Positions 7,962 through 16,769 of a stretch of DNA of 64,000 nucleotides are shown piece by piece. The DNA comes from Lachnospiraceae bacterium (GTDB lineage Bacteria > Bacillota > Clostridia > Lachnospirales > Lachnospiraceae), in contig JAFZRZ010000013.1 of the NCBI GenBank assembly GCA_017619635.1, forward strand, positions 1 to 64,000. Reading direction: 5' to 3'. The translations under genes were made by a program, and so were the position numbers. How positions within the stretch are numbered: the stretch's first letter is position 1; each line of letters opens with the position of its first letter. The notes below the pieces were generated by a model that was given only the letters and a program-made list of their open reading frames with translations, had not been told where the DNA came from and did no database searches.

Positions 7962-8759
7962 TTACAGGTTCACAACCTGTGACATGCAGTCACGTTTTGC
8001 GACCATAATCTCAAAATCGTTAGCGGAATAAATATTGTCCGCCAGATCTATCTCTACCCTCACAGTCTCATAAGCCAGCTCAGGCAGATTGTTCTCTTTA
8101 CTCAAATGTCCCAGAAATATCTTGCCCATCCTGTCATTTAAAACTTCTGAAACAAGTCTTCCTGAAAGCTCGTTCGACAGATGGCCCTGATCAGAGAGTA
8201 TTCTTTGTTTTAAAGGATATGGATAGGGGCCGACCTGAAGCATCCTGACATCATGATTTGCCTCAACGAGCATCGAATCCATGCCTCTTAGGTTCTCTAC
8301 CGTATACTCACTGTAAGTTCCCATATCAGTCGCAACAGCCAGCTTCTTGCCGTCAGCTGCAAATGTGTATGCAACCGGATCTGCAGCATCATGACTTGTC
8401 CTGAATGCTCTTACGGTTATGTCTTTTATCTTAAGATCGACATCTGGAGCTATCGGATGAAAAATATCATCCTCAACTTTTCCAAGATACTTATATGCTT
8501 TGATAGCATCTATCGTATCTTTTGTTGCATAAACAGGTATGCTATACTTTCTGCAAAGCACCCCCAGACCTCCGATATGATCCACATGCTCATGTGTTAT
8601 CAGTATCCCATCAAGGTCCTGTCCGCATATGTCCAGACATCTTAAAGCCTCATCGACTCTTTTCCCGCTTATCCCGACATCTACTAGTATATGTGTGTTG
8701 TTACTGCCGACATAGATGCAGTTACCGCTGCTCCCACTGGCTATCGGTGCAAATCGCAT
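7962..8759 (-). CDS. YycJ/WalJ-like metallo-beta-lactamase-fold hydrolase
   Basis: MBL-fold metal-dependent hydrolase of 265 aa. Opens with the family signature FAPIASGSSGNCIYVG. The metal site motif THEHVDHIGG is intact, as are a downstream Asp (AVATDMGTYS) and the C-terminal LGHLSKENN. These features match the YycJ/WalJ group, linked to coordination of DNA replication, repair and cell-wall metabolism with WalRK in other Firmicutes, although no walRK is nearby. The ATG directly abuts the stop of the FtsA-like gene, implying translational coupling. Confidence 0.85.
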   Translation of the reverse strand: MRFAPIASGSSGNCIYVGSNNTHILVDVGISGKRVDEALRCLDICGQDLDGILITHEHVDHIGGLGVLCRKYSIPVYATKDTIDAIKAYKYLGKVEDDIFHPIAPDVDLKIKDITVRAFRTSHDAADPVAYTFAADGKKLAVATDMGTYSEYTVENLRGMDSMLVEANHDVRMLQVGPYPYPLKQRILSDQGHLSNELSGRLVSEVLNDRMGKIFLGHLSKENNLPELAYETVRVEIDLADNIYSANDFEIMVAKRDCMSQVVNL

Positions 8760-10841
8760 TTAAATCTTCTCCCAGTATACATCGATAACATCACCATCGT
8801 GTATCTCTTCCATGTATTCGGCTGAAGCACCGTTTTTCTTTGTGACTATAGCACCCTGAGGCTTGGAAAGATCAAAATCTATCTTGTCAAAAATATCAAC
8901 GAACACATATGAGCTCTTTGAATCAAGAGTCACAGCTTTACCATTTACATTGACAACTATCTTTTTCTTTTTTGCTTTCTTTTTTGCCACAGGCTTTTCA
9001 TTATCTGAAGATTCTTTATTATCTTCATCCTTTACTTCCATAGAATCAGGTTCATCATCTTCGGGAAGTTCATCAAAGCTTAAGTCATCTGCCATCTTCC
9101 ATTCCACAGTAAAGTTCTCATAGACTTTTGTATCATCATCAGCCTTTTTATTGTTGACCATACATACGGCATTTTCCTTATTGTCTATATCCATAAACTG
9201 CATGATCTGTTCAACCGTATAGTAATCGAGAATCTTTATATCATCGCCCTGACATATGTCATAATATTCAGATTCAAGATTTCCGTTTACAGATACAAAC
9301 TTGGGCATCGATACCTCGATACCGTTGACATTGAATCTGATTGTATCCTTATATCCGGGAAGTGAAGATACCTTCATGGTACCTTCAGCACCTGCAGTCG
9401 ATTCTTTCACCTCGATGATATCATGCTCTTTTATATGTGTATTGAGATTAGCGCTCTCTCCGTTTACCGTTATAACTGCAGGCTCACCCAGAGAACCTCT
9501 AACCATCCTTTCAACACCGTCAAGTGTGTATATAAGAGGTTTACCCGACTTGGGGAAGAATCCCTCCCCGGGGAATTCTGTCTGCATGGCAACATCCATG
9601 ACAGTCAGATTGTTATTGTTGTATATCTTAACTCTTGTTCCGTTGAAATCAACGTAAATAAAGTTGTTTGTCTCCTCATAAAAACTAAGAGCGATACCTA
9701 TCGGTGTTACAAGCAAAGAGTCAGCCTTTAAGCTTGTATCCTCAAACACGATATCATCCATGACCTCACGGCCTCTTAGAGCAACCCTGTTCTTGGCTAC
9801 TCCGAGTTTATCCGCAAGACACTCCGTATATCCGGGGAATATTCCGCCTCCGCCAACTACAAATACAGCGCCGACAGTCTTTCCGCCGTTTAATTCGATT
9901 ATCTTTTCAGCGACCTGGGAAGCCATGTTTTCAACATCATCAGCGACAACCTTTGCGATCTCGTCCTTGCTGATGGTCATCTTATTGCCCATGACATCCT
10001 TATATGAGATCTTTGCTTTTATGACACTCTGCTTTTTGATCTTTTCAGCTGTATTGAAATCAACCATGCAGTGAGTCGCAATGGATTCTGTCAGACTGTC
10101 ACCTGCTGTCGGTAGCATACCGAAAGCGATTATGCTTCCGTCTTTTGTAATGGAGATATCCGATGTTCCGGCGCCCACATCGACAAGTGCTATGTTAAGG
10201 AGTCTGAACTTCTCAGGTATTGCAAGACCAATAGCTGCTATAGGCTCGAGTGTAAGGGATGCCACTTCAAGTCCGGCAAGATCAACAGCCTTATACAATC
10301 CGTCAACAACATCGTCAGGCAAAAACGTTGCTATTATATCAACACCTATCTTTTTAGCCTTATGATTCTCCAGATTTGACATCACGGAATCATGCATGTA
10401 GTATCTTACGATACTGCTTCCTACACAGTAGAATTTCATGTCAACATCATTTGCTGATAAGAACTTCTTATATGCCTCCTCTATCGCTGAGGAATTAAGT
10501 GTGTATATATCTTCTTCAGTGATGACTTTGATATCATCAAACTTCATGTCCACATGTGCGGTCTCTGTCTTTAACACACGACCTGCAGCTGCTATACAGA
10601 CTCTGGAAAGCTTTGTTGAAAGCTTTTCTTCCAGTTCCTGTGTAACATCTTTTATAGTCTGGGCAACCTTTGCTATATCATGGATCTGACCATCTAACAT
10701 GGCACGGGTCTCATGTTCTTTTTTAGCCATTGCGACCACGATGAACTTTTTGCCTTTACGGTATCCGACCGTACCGACAACGCTCCTGGTACCAATATCA
10801 AGTCCGTATACCATTTGAACAGTCTGCTTGCTGTCTGACAT
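8760..10841 (-). CDS. FtsA/PilM-like actin-fold cell division protein with long C-terminal extension
   Basis: Actin-fold ATPase-like protein, 693 aa, far longer than classical FtsA (about 420). The actin core spans roughly 10-380: phosphate-1 loop VYGLDIGTRSVVG, an FtsA-type 1C region, phosphate-2 VDVGAGTSDISI and an adenosine motif FVVGGGGIFPGY. The remaining 310 residues include a first segment rich in beta strands, an acidic Asp/Glu linker followed by a Lys run (AKKKAKKKK) and a final beta-grasp-like unit (VVNVNGKAVTL to DGDVIDVYWEKI). No C-terminal amphipathic membrane anchor is visible. It is probably a divisome or cell-shape factor specific to Clostridia. It sits between coaE (13 bp) and the MBL hydrolase. 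Confidence 0.8.
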   Translation of the reverse strand: MSDSKQTVQMVYGLDIGTRSVVGTVGYRKGKKFIVVAMAKKEHETRAMLDGQIHDIAKVAQTIKDVTQELEEKLSTKLSRVCIAAAGRVLKTETAHVDMKFDDIKVITEEDIYTLNSSAIEEAYKKFLSANDVDMKFYCVGSSIVRYYMHDSVMSNLENHKAKKIGVDIIATFLPDDVVDGLYKAVDLAGLEVASLTLEPIAAIGLAIPEKFRLLNIALVDVGAGTSDISITKDGSIIAFGMLPTAGDSLTESIATHCMVDFNTAEKIKKQSVIKAKISYKDVMGNKMTISKDEIAKVVADDVENMASQVAEKIIELNGGKTVGAVFVVGGGGIFPGYTECLADKLGVAKNRVALRGREVMDDIVFEDTSLKADSLLVTPIGIALSFYEETNNFIYVDFNGTRVKIYNNNNLTVMDVAMQTEFPGEGFFPKSGKPLIYTLDGVERMVRGSLGEPAVITVNGESANLNTHIKEHDIIEVKESTAGAEGTMKVSSLPGYKDTIRFNVNGIEVSMPKFVSVNGNLESEYYDICQGDDIKILDYYTVEQIMQFMDIDNKENAVCMVNNKKADDDTKVYENFTVEWKMADDLSFDELPEDDEPDSMEVKDEDNKESSDNEKPVAKKKAKKKKIVVNVNGKAVTLDSKSSYVFVDIFDKIDFDLSKPQGAIVTKKNGASAEYMEEIHDGDVIDVYWEKI

Positions 10842-10854
10842 TGTTATAACCTCT

Positions 10855-11442
10855 TTATCCTAACAATTTTTGAATCTGCTTAACAGTGTTCTCAAACTTT
10901 AAACTGTTATCAATACATTTATCGCTGCCTTTTCTGTATCCTTCTTCAGATAACTGGGCAGTCATTATCGAATCTATCTTTTCGTCACTGTAACCTCTGG
11001 AGTTCTTTAATCTCTCTCTTCTTACCGACTCTTTGGCATATATATACCACATCTCATCCACGTAGGCGTTGTATCCGCACTCTATCAAAAGAGCCGCTTC
11101 TATGAAAAGATAATCGATCTTCCCTTTTTCCTTTTCAATCTCAATGTTATCAAGGATATAGTCTTTGACTGCCGGATGGATGATATCGTTGACCTTCTGC
11201 AAAAGGTTTTCATCTTTAAAGATCTCAGATGCCATCTTTTTCTTATCGATCCTTTTATCTTCACCCAAGATCCTTTCACCCAAAAGATCTATAAGAGGCT
11301 GATAGCACATCTGTCCCGGTTCTTTTATCTCATTTGCCACATCGTCAGCTATTATTATGCGGCAGTTGTAATTATCTTTGATATATTCAAGTATCCTGGA
11401 CTTTCCGCAACCCACTCCGCCTGTGATACCAATGGTCTTCAT
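10855..11442 (-). CDS. coaE: Dephospho-CoA kinase
   Basis: Last enzyme of coenzyme A synthesis, phosphorylating dephospho-CoA at the ribose 3' hydroxyl with ATP. The 195-aa length is normal. The P-loop is ITGGVGCGKS at the N-terminus, followed by IIADDVANE and the lid-region motif FIEAALLIECGY. The start codon immediately follows the polA stop, so translation is probably coupled. The polA-coaE pair is common in Firmicutes. Confidence 0.95.
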   Translation of the reverse strand: MKTIGITGGVGCGKSRILEYIKDNYNCRIIIADDVANEIKEPGQMCYQPLIDLLGERILGEDKRIDKKKMASEIFKDENLLQKVNDIIHPAVKDYILDNIEIEKEKGKIDYLFIEAALLIECGYNAYVDEMWYIYAKESVRRERLKNSRGYSDEKIDSIMTAQLSEEGYRKGSDKCIDNSLKFENTVKQIQKLLG

Positions 11443-14073
11443 TTATTTTGCCTCATACCAGTCACTGCCGTCATGAACATCCACTTCAAGAGAGACATTC
11501 AGTTTAGCAGCATTCTTCATCTGTTCATATAGAACTTTTCTTGCCGCTTCAAGGTCTTTTTTATTTACTTCGAGCAAAAGCTCATCATGAACCTGGACAA
11601 TGATCTTCGCATCAAGTTTTTCATCCAAAAGTGCTTTATGCACATTTATCATCGCGATCTTCATGATATCAGCAGCGGTTCCCTGGATAGGCGAATTCAT
11701 CGCAACTCTCTCACCAAATGAACGCGTCATGAAGTTTGAACTTGAAAGCTCTGGAATCGGACGTCTCCTGCCATAAAGAGTCTCCACATATCCTTTGTCT
11801 TTCGCATCAGATACACAGTCATCCAGATATTTCTTTATACCTTTATATGTCTCAAAATAGTCCTCTATATACTGCTTTGCTTCTTTTCTTGAAATACTCA
11901 GATCCTGGCTGAGTCCAAATGAACTTATACCGTAAACTATTCCGAAGTTTACTGCTTTCGCATTTCTTCTTTGAAGATCTGTCACCTCATCAAAAGGCAC
12001 ATGGAAAACTCTAGAAGCTGTTATCCTGTGGATATCGGCCTGTGATCTGTATGCCTCCAAAAGATCCTTGTCATCAGCCATATGGGCAAGGAGTCTTAAT
12101 TCGATCTGTGAGTAATCGGCATCCAAAAATAAATATCCGTTTTTCGGGATAAAGCATTTTCTTATCCTTCTTCCCAGTTCCATCCTCATAGGTATGTTCT
12201 GAAGGTTTGGCTCAGTCGAACTTATTCTTCCCGTTGCTGTGATGGTCTGATTGAAAGTTGTATGTATCTTTCCGTCCTGCTTTATCGTATCAGCAAGTCC
12301 GTCAGCATATGTACTCTTTAATTTTGTAAGACCTCTGTATTCGAGGATATCCTTTACTATAGGATTTTCCTCGGCAAGTTTTTCCAGTACATCTGCAGCC
12401 GTGGAATAACCTGATTTTGTCTTTTTGCCACCCGGCAGTCCCATCTTCTCAAAAAGGACCTCTCCGAGCTGTTTCGGTGAATTTATATTGAACTCGCATC
12501 CAGCCTGATCACAGATGGCACGCTCAAGTTCGTTTATCCTTCCGACAAGTGAATCGCCGTATGCCTTTAACTCATTTCTGTCTACGGTGATGCCTTCCTT
12601 CTCCATGTCATAAAGCACGCCTGCAAGAGGATACTCTATTTCATCATAGAGCTTTGTCATACCCTTTTCCTCAAGGGCATTTTTGATAATATTCTTTGTC
12701 TTAAAAAGGACATTCGATCTTGTTCCCAAGTAGAGCGCATATTTTTCCCTGTCCATAAAAACAGCTTCCGAAAGCTTCATCTTTCCGAAAGTCTCTTTTG
12801 CGTCAGGAAGATGTATCTGCATATATTCCTGTGCGATGTCCTCGATACTGTAATCACTCTTTAAAGGATTAACAAGATATGCAGCGATCAGAAGGTCAAA
12901 TATCTTTCCCGTGTTACTGTCACCCAAAAGATGATAAACACTTTTAACATCAAAGCACGTAAGATTATCGTTTAATGACAGCTCTTTTAGTTTGTCAGCA
13001 AGATAATCCCATGTAACAAAACCCGCAACAGGAATTACAGCATTCTTTTCCACATATGAAAATGCGACGCCTGTCACTTCATTTTCTTCCTGTTCTATAT
13101 AGAAAGCGACATCCTTTTGTTTCTTCAGTTCATTAAATAAACTTTCAACCTCACTGAGATCCTCTATGTATGAAACATCTATTTCTTCAGCTTTTCCTCC
13201 AAAGTTTGATGTATCAAACTTATCCATGAACTTCTTGAAAGCATGATAAACAAACAGGTCATATGCCTGTTTGTTAAACATCTCTTTAACGGTAGCATCC
13301 TTATAACTTATGGGAAGCTGCGCATCCGTTTTTATCGTAGCAAGGACTTTACTTAAGTTTGCAAGGTCTCTGTTCTCAGCAAGTGAATCATGTATTGATT
13401 TTTTCGTGATCTGATCCAGATGCTCATAAACACCGTCAAGCGAGCCAAAATCAACAAGCAGCTGTGCCGCTGTCTTTTCTCCTATCTTCGGAACACCGGG
13501 AATGTTGTCGGATGCATCACCCATTAAAGCTTTCATATCAATGAAAGTAATGGGATCTACCTGATATTTTTCAACTACATCCTTAGCATAATAATCCTCA
13601 ACCTCGGTCTTGTTCCCCTTGGTCTTTGGAATCCTTATCTTTATCTTATCTGTTGCTATCTGTAAAAGATCCCTGTCGCCTGATATAAGACTTACATCTA
13701 CACCGTCTGCTTCAGCCTGTTTTGCAAGAGTACCCAGGATATCGTCTGCCTCTAATCCGGGCTTTTCGCAGATCGTTATATTCATCGCACTTAAGACTTC
13801 CTTCATTACAGGAACCTGTTCATGAAGTTCTTCAGGCATGGGTTTTCTGGTACCCTTATATGCATCATAAATCTCATGTCTGAAAGTCTTTTCTTTTCTG
13901 TCGAATGCGACACACAGATAATCAGGTTTCTCCTCATCAAGTATCTTAAACATGATATTCAAGAAACCGTATATCGCATTTATATGCATCCCTTTAGGAT
14001 TTGTAAGAGGCGGTACACCGTAAAATGCTCTGTTAAGTATGCTGTGACCGTCTATTAAAACAAGTTTGCTCAA
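11443..14073 (-). CDS. polA: DNA polymerase I
   Basis: Full-length Pol I, 876 aa, acting in repair and Okazaki fragment processing. The N-terminal FEN-like 5' nuclease (1-290) has its acidic cluster intact (DGHSILNRAF, EADDILGT, GDRDLLQI, MGDASDNIPG). The middle 3'-5' exonuclease-like domain (about 300-470) reads AFYIEQEENEV where a proofreading enzyme would have FDTET, so the metal ligands seem lost, as in Bacillus and Thermus Pol I. The polymerase domain shows DYSQIELR, the O helix RRNAKAVNFGIVYG and VHDELLLEV. It lies 2 bp after the zinc-finger gene. Confidence 0.96.
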   Translation of the reverse strand: MSKLVLIDGHSILNRAFYGVPPLTNPKGMHINAIYGFLNIMFKILDEEKPDYLCVAFDRKEKTFRHEIYDAYKGTRKPMPEELHEQVPVMKEVLSAMNITICEKPGLEADDILGTLAKQAEADGVDVSLISGDRDLLQIATDKIKIRIPKTKGNKTEVEDYYAKDVVEKYQVDPITFIDMKALMGDASDNIPGVPKIGEKTAAQLLVDFGSLDGVYEHLDQITKKSIHDSLAENRDLANLSKVLATIKTDAQLPISYKDATVKEMFNKQAYDLFVYHAFKKFMDKFDTSNFGGKAEEIDVSYIEDLSEVESLFNELKKQKDVAFYIEQEENEVTGVAFSYVEKNAVIPVAGFVTWDYLADKLKELSLNDNLTCFDVKSVYHLLGDSNTGKIFDLLIAAYLVNPLKSDYSIEDIAQEYMQIHLPDAKETFGKMKLSEAVFMDREKYALYLGTRSNVLFKTKNIIKNALEEKGMTKLYDEIEYPLAGVLYDMEKEGITVDRNELKAYGDSLVGRINELERAICDQAGCEFNINSPKQLGEVLFEKMGLPGGKKTKSGYSTAADVLEKLAEENPIVKDILEYRGLTKLKSTYADGLADTIKQDGKIHTTFNQTITATGRISSTEPNLQNIPMRMELGRRIRKCFIPKNGYLFLDADYSQIELRLLAHMADDKDLLEAYRSQADIHRITASRVFHVPFDEVTDLQRRNAKAVNFGIVYGISSFGLSQDLSISRKEAKQYIEDYFETYKGIKKYLDDCVSDAKDKGYVETLYGRRRPIPELSSSNFMTRSFGERVAMNSPIQGTAADIMKIAMINVHKALLDEKLDAKIIVQVHDELLLEVNKKDLEAARKVLYEQMKNAAKLNVSLEVDVHDGSDWYEAK

Positions 14074-14075
14074 AT

Positions 14076-14405
14076 TTATCTACCTCGCGTAAAGACTAAA
14101 AACAGGATGAAAATTACCGCAACGATAGCTATCGCCTCCATTATATAGATCACGGTATTTGCAGCGCTTCTCTTCTTTATCGCCTTCTTGGTCTTTTCTA
14201 TCTTAAGATCAAGTTCGCTGTTAAGATCAAAGCTCTCACCGTCTTCTATACGCAGTGGCACTTCCTTTATCAGATACTGTATTCGAAGTTCCTCCATACA
14301 GTCTTTACATTCGTGCATATGCGCAAAGAAGTCATTTGCCTGCTTCTTGTTAAGTTTGTCATCCAGGAAATCCGGTATCCTGTTTTCGAATTCTTTACAA
14401 TTCAT
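14076..14405 (-). CDS. Membrane zinc-finger (anti-sigma-like) protein
   Basis: Small protein of 109 aa with the zf-HC2 anti-sigma zinc-binding motif HMHECKDCMEEL (HxxxCxxC, about residues 29-40). A basic region (KKTKKAIKKR) follows, then one C-terminal membrane helix (about 84-105). This layout is the ZAS anti-sigma factor fold with a membrane anchor. No ECF sigma gene adjoins it, which is unusual. It is packed between hisS (5 bp) and polA (2 bp). It could regulate a sigma factor encoded elsewhere or have been recruited for another membrane function. Confidence 0.75.
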   Translation of the reverse strand: MNCKEFENRIPDFLDDKLNKKQANDFFAHMHECKDCMEELRIQYLIKEVPLRIEDGESFDLNSELDLKIEKTKKAIKKRSAANTVIYIMEAIAIVAVIFILFLVFTRGR

Positions 14406-14410
14406 GATAG

Positions 14411-15676
14411 TCAGTTTTTAAGTGAATCTACGTAAAAGTCTTTAAACTCTGTGTATCCCTGTGCTTCCAGCTGTTCTTTCTGAAATTTCTTATTCTTGTT
14501 CATTCTTGATACAAGAACGCAGTTACCGTCAGCACGCATATCTGCAGCCTCTTTCATTATCTGGCTCATTCGCTCTGAAGGCATGTTCTTCTCGATAAGG
14601 AAAGCTATCTTTTTCCCTTCATCCGGAATCTTAAAATCCTGCTCAAGTAAAAGAAGAACAATACGTTCGAATCCGATAGAGAAACCGCAGGCAGGTGTAT
14701 CCTGACCGGTGAACTTTCCGACCATCTTGTCGTAACGTCCTCCGCCACCACAGCTTCCGCCAAACTCTGGTATAGCTATCTCAAAGATGGTTCCCGTATA
14801 ATAGCTCATTCCTCTTACAAGTGTGGGATCGAATACCATCTCAAACTGAGCCGCCTTTGCCGCCTCAACACTTGTGATGATCTCTGAAAGCCACTCTTTG
14901 ACCTCATCATCAAGGCTGTCCCCGAGTGCACCTGCTATATACTCAAGTCCGTCACTCTTATGTTCCTCTAAACCTTTGAACAAATCGAGATATTTCTCAA
15001 CTCCGTCCTTATCATAACCATGAGCGATAAGATCCTCTTTTACTCCGTCTATACCAATCTTATCCATCTTATCGAGAATGATGAACACCTCATCAAAACT
15101 CTCTTCGGCAAAACCTGCATATGCTGCCATTGCCTTTAGGATCCTTCTGTCATTGATCCTTATCTCGAAATTCTTGAATCCAAGCTTACCAAGACATGTG
15201 GTGGTAGCTGTTATAAGCTCTATCTCAGCCAGATTCGTGGCTTCACCGAGTATATCTATATCGCACTGATAAAACTGTCTGTATCTGCCTCTCTGTGGTC
15301 TGTCCGCTCTCCATACAGGTCCGATCTGAAGTGCCTTGAAAGGACTCGCCAGGTTAGCATTGTTGTTTGAATAAAATCTTACAAGAGGAACAGTAAGATC
15401 ATATCTCATACCAAGATCACTGAGATCAGCCTCAGTCTGAGCAGTTTCCAGATTGAGTTTTTCACCTCTCTTTAATACCTTGAAGATAAGTTTCTCATTC
15501 TCACCGCCCTGTTTATTGGTAAGGTTCTCAATATTCTCCATGCAGGGAGTCTCTATACCTGTAAAACCGAATTTTCTGTAAGTGTCCTTGATTATACGTA
15601 TCACATAATCACGTATCTCCATCTCCCTTGGAAGTATATCTTTCATGCCCGTAACGGGCTTTTTTGATAAAGCCAT
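14411..15676 (-). CDS. hisS: Histidyl-tRNA synthetase
   Basis: Class II aminoacyl-tRNA synthetase of 421 aa charging tRNA-His. Motif 2 region (FYQCDIDILGEA), the two histidine-binding signatures (the LVRGMSYYTGTIFEI block and GGSCGGGGRYDKMV), motif 3 (CGFSIGFERI) and a short anticodon-binding domain at the C-terminus are all present. It is the first gene of a run of nine tightly spaced genes. A promoter is seen at 15722-15750. No T-box leader is recognisable in the roughly 50-nt leader. Confidence 0.96.
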   Translation of the reverse strand: MALSKKPVTGMKDILPREMEIRDYVIRIIKDTYRKFGFTGIETPCMENIENLTNKQGGENEKLIFKVLKRGEKLNLETAQTEADLSDLGMRYDLTVPLVRFYSNNNANLASPFKALQIGPVWRADRPQRGRYRQFYQCDIDILGEATNLAEIELITATTTCLGKLGFKNFEIRINDRRILKAMAAYAGFAEESFDEVFIILDKMDKIGIDGVKEDLIAHGYDKDGVEKYLDLFKGLEEHKSDGLEYIAGALGDSLDDEVKEWLSEIITSVEAAKAAQFEMVFDPTLVRGMSYYTGTIFEIAIPEFGGSCGGGGRYDKMVGKFTGQDTPACGFSIGFERIVLLLLEQDFKIPDEGKKIAFLIEKNMPSERMSQIMKEAADMRADGNCVLVSRMNKNKKFQKEQLEAQGYTEFKDFYVDSLKN

Positions 15677-15721
15677 TGCAATTCTCCTGTCGCTTATTAT
15701 TTTATGACCATAGTCTTATTT

Positions 15722-15750
15722 ATTTTACTATTTTTTGGCTCTTTGTTCAA
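15722..15750 (-). promoter_or_regulatory. Promoter of the hisS-to-GH43 run
   Basis: On the minus strand TTGAAC (15745-15750), a 17-bp spacer and TAAAAT (15722-15727). It lies between the terminator of the upstream pair and hisS. No other promoter as good is seen in the next 10 kb of closely packed genes. Confidence 0.65.
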
Positions 15751-15794
15751 TGGAAAAGTATCTATGTTGAGGGCCCATACAAACCCCTAAATGC

Positions 15795-15829
15795 AATAAA
15801 ATACGGCAGAGCCGTTAAAACTCTGCCGT
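15795..15829 (-). terminator. Terminator after the CbiE/CbiT-like gene
   Basis: The minus strand reads ACGGCAGAG (15821-15829), a 9-nt loop, CTCTGCCGT (15803-15811), then ATTTTATT. A perfect 9-bp stem directly behind the gene ending at 15846. Confidence 0.8.
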
Positions 15830-15845
15830 TTAAATGCTATATCTT

Positions 15846-16751
15846 TTATGCTCCTGCCTTGCAGGTGATGATCCACGGTGCAGGCTGCTGTTCATATGTG
15901 TGTCTGCTTGTCACCTTCGCAACAGAAACCTGTATGATCTCCGGATCCGATATGCAGAACTTCTTGCAGTAATCTATCATGGAAGCCGCAAGCACAAAAT
16001 CAAGTGTATAGATAACAAATTCCATGTTTGGATTGATCTTTAGGAGACAGTCGATCTCTTTTTCCATTGATGCCGAAGCAACCAACATAGTTACATCCGG
16101 TATCGGAAGATCTTTCATCGTCTCCTCATCTATGTGATCAATGATGTGGATGTTGTTAAGTCCGAACTGATCTGCATTCTCTTCAAGAGCACGTCTGTCA
16201 TTTCCGTTATATTCTACAGCTATTATCTCGCCCTCTCCGTTAAGAATAGCCGATTCAACCACTATAGACTCACCTGAGATAACGCATATGTTCTTGCCCT
16301 CCTCGATCTGCATCTTTGAAAGAAGGACTGAACGGATCTCAGAACCCACATACTTTACAGAGCCCTTTACAAGTGCGCTGTTGTCCATTCCAAACTTAAC
16401 AGCTGCTCTCGCATTCGGATTGAGTATTATCATGCCTGCAGATGCATTGATGCCTCTGTCGATCATGTTTGCCACGATATCCTGCTTTATAGGACCTTCA
16501 GGTTCAGAACCCTCGTTGTATATAACGGTACATTCACCGAGTCCCGCATTGTACATGCGATAGAAAATATCGGGATGACCTGCCTCTGTGAAGACCAGAA
16601 CACATCTGTGAGCCTCACATGCAGGGATGATATTCTTATTCTTCCTTGTTATATCAAGGATCTTTACATGTTCAAGATCGATATCTGTCTGACTAGAGAA
16701 ATACTGCAGCCACGCAATAACATGCTCATTATTGAAAATTCTTTCTTCCAT
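15846..16751 (-). CDS. CbiE/CbiT (CobL)-like protein, possibly non-classical methyltransferase
   Basis: Protein of 301 aa resembling the two-part precorrin methyltransferase CobL. An N-terminal segment has HPDIFYR and NEGSEPEGPI motifs. The C-terminal half reads like a Rossmann methyltransferase fold (VESAILNGEGEIIAVEYN, then EENADQFGLNNIHIID). The SAM-binding motif I, normally a DxGxGxG, is replaced by VISGESIVVESA, so SAM binding is doubtful. No other cobalamin gene is near. It is co-transcribed with the DHH phosphoesterase (18 bp apart, GGAGG before the ATG). The function is unknown; the CobL likeness is a family-level resemblance, not evidence of B12 synthesis. Confidence 0.6.
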   Translation of the reverse strand: MEERIFNNEHVIAWLQYFSSQTDIDLEHVKILDITRKNKNIIPACEAHRCVLVFTEAGHPDIFYRMYNAGLGECTVIYNEGSEPEGPIKQDIVANMIDRGINASAGMIILNPNARAAVKFGMDNSALVKGSVKYVGSEIRSVLLSKMQIEEGKNICVISGESIVVESAILNGEGEIIAVEYNGNDRRALEENADQFGLNNIHIIDHIDEETMKDLPIPDVTMLVASASMEKEIDCLLKINPNMEFVIYTLDFVLAASMIDYCKKFCISDPEIIQVSVAKVTSRHTYEQQPAPWIITCKAGA

Positions 16752-16769
16752 GCGTAACCCCTCCGCACT

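Noticed and set aside
8391..8788. Overlapping plus-strand reading frames within the MBL hydrolase region
   Set aside because: They lack ribosome sites and lie opposite a well-conserved gene, so they are shadows of it. The same applies to other plus-strand frames opposite the long minus-strand runs.
15648..15666. GCCCGTAACGGGC followed by a T run on the plus strand, terminator-like
   Set aside because: It falls within the first codons of hisS (KKPVTGM) and reads against the gene. No plus-strand gene ends here, so it is probably a codon coincidence.
15846..16751. Annotating the CobL-like gene as a cobalamin biosynthesis enzyme
   Set aside because: The SAM motif is degenerate, no cob/cbi genes are nearby and the partner is a DHH phosphoesterase.
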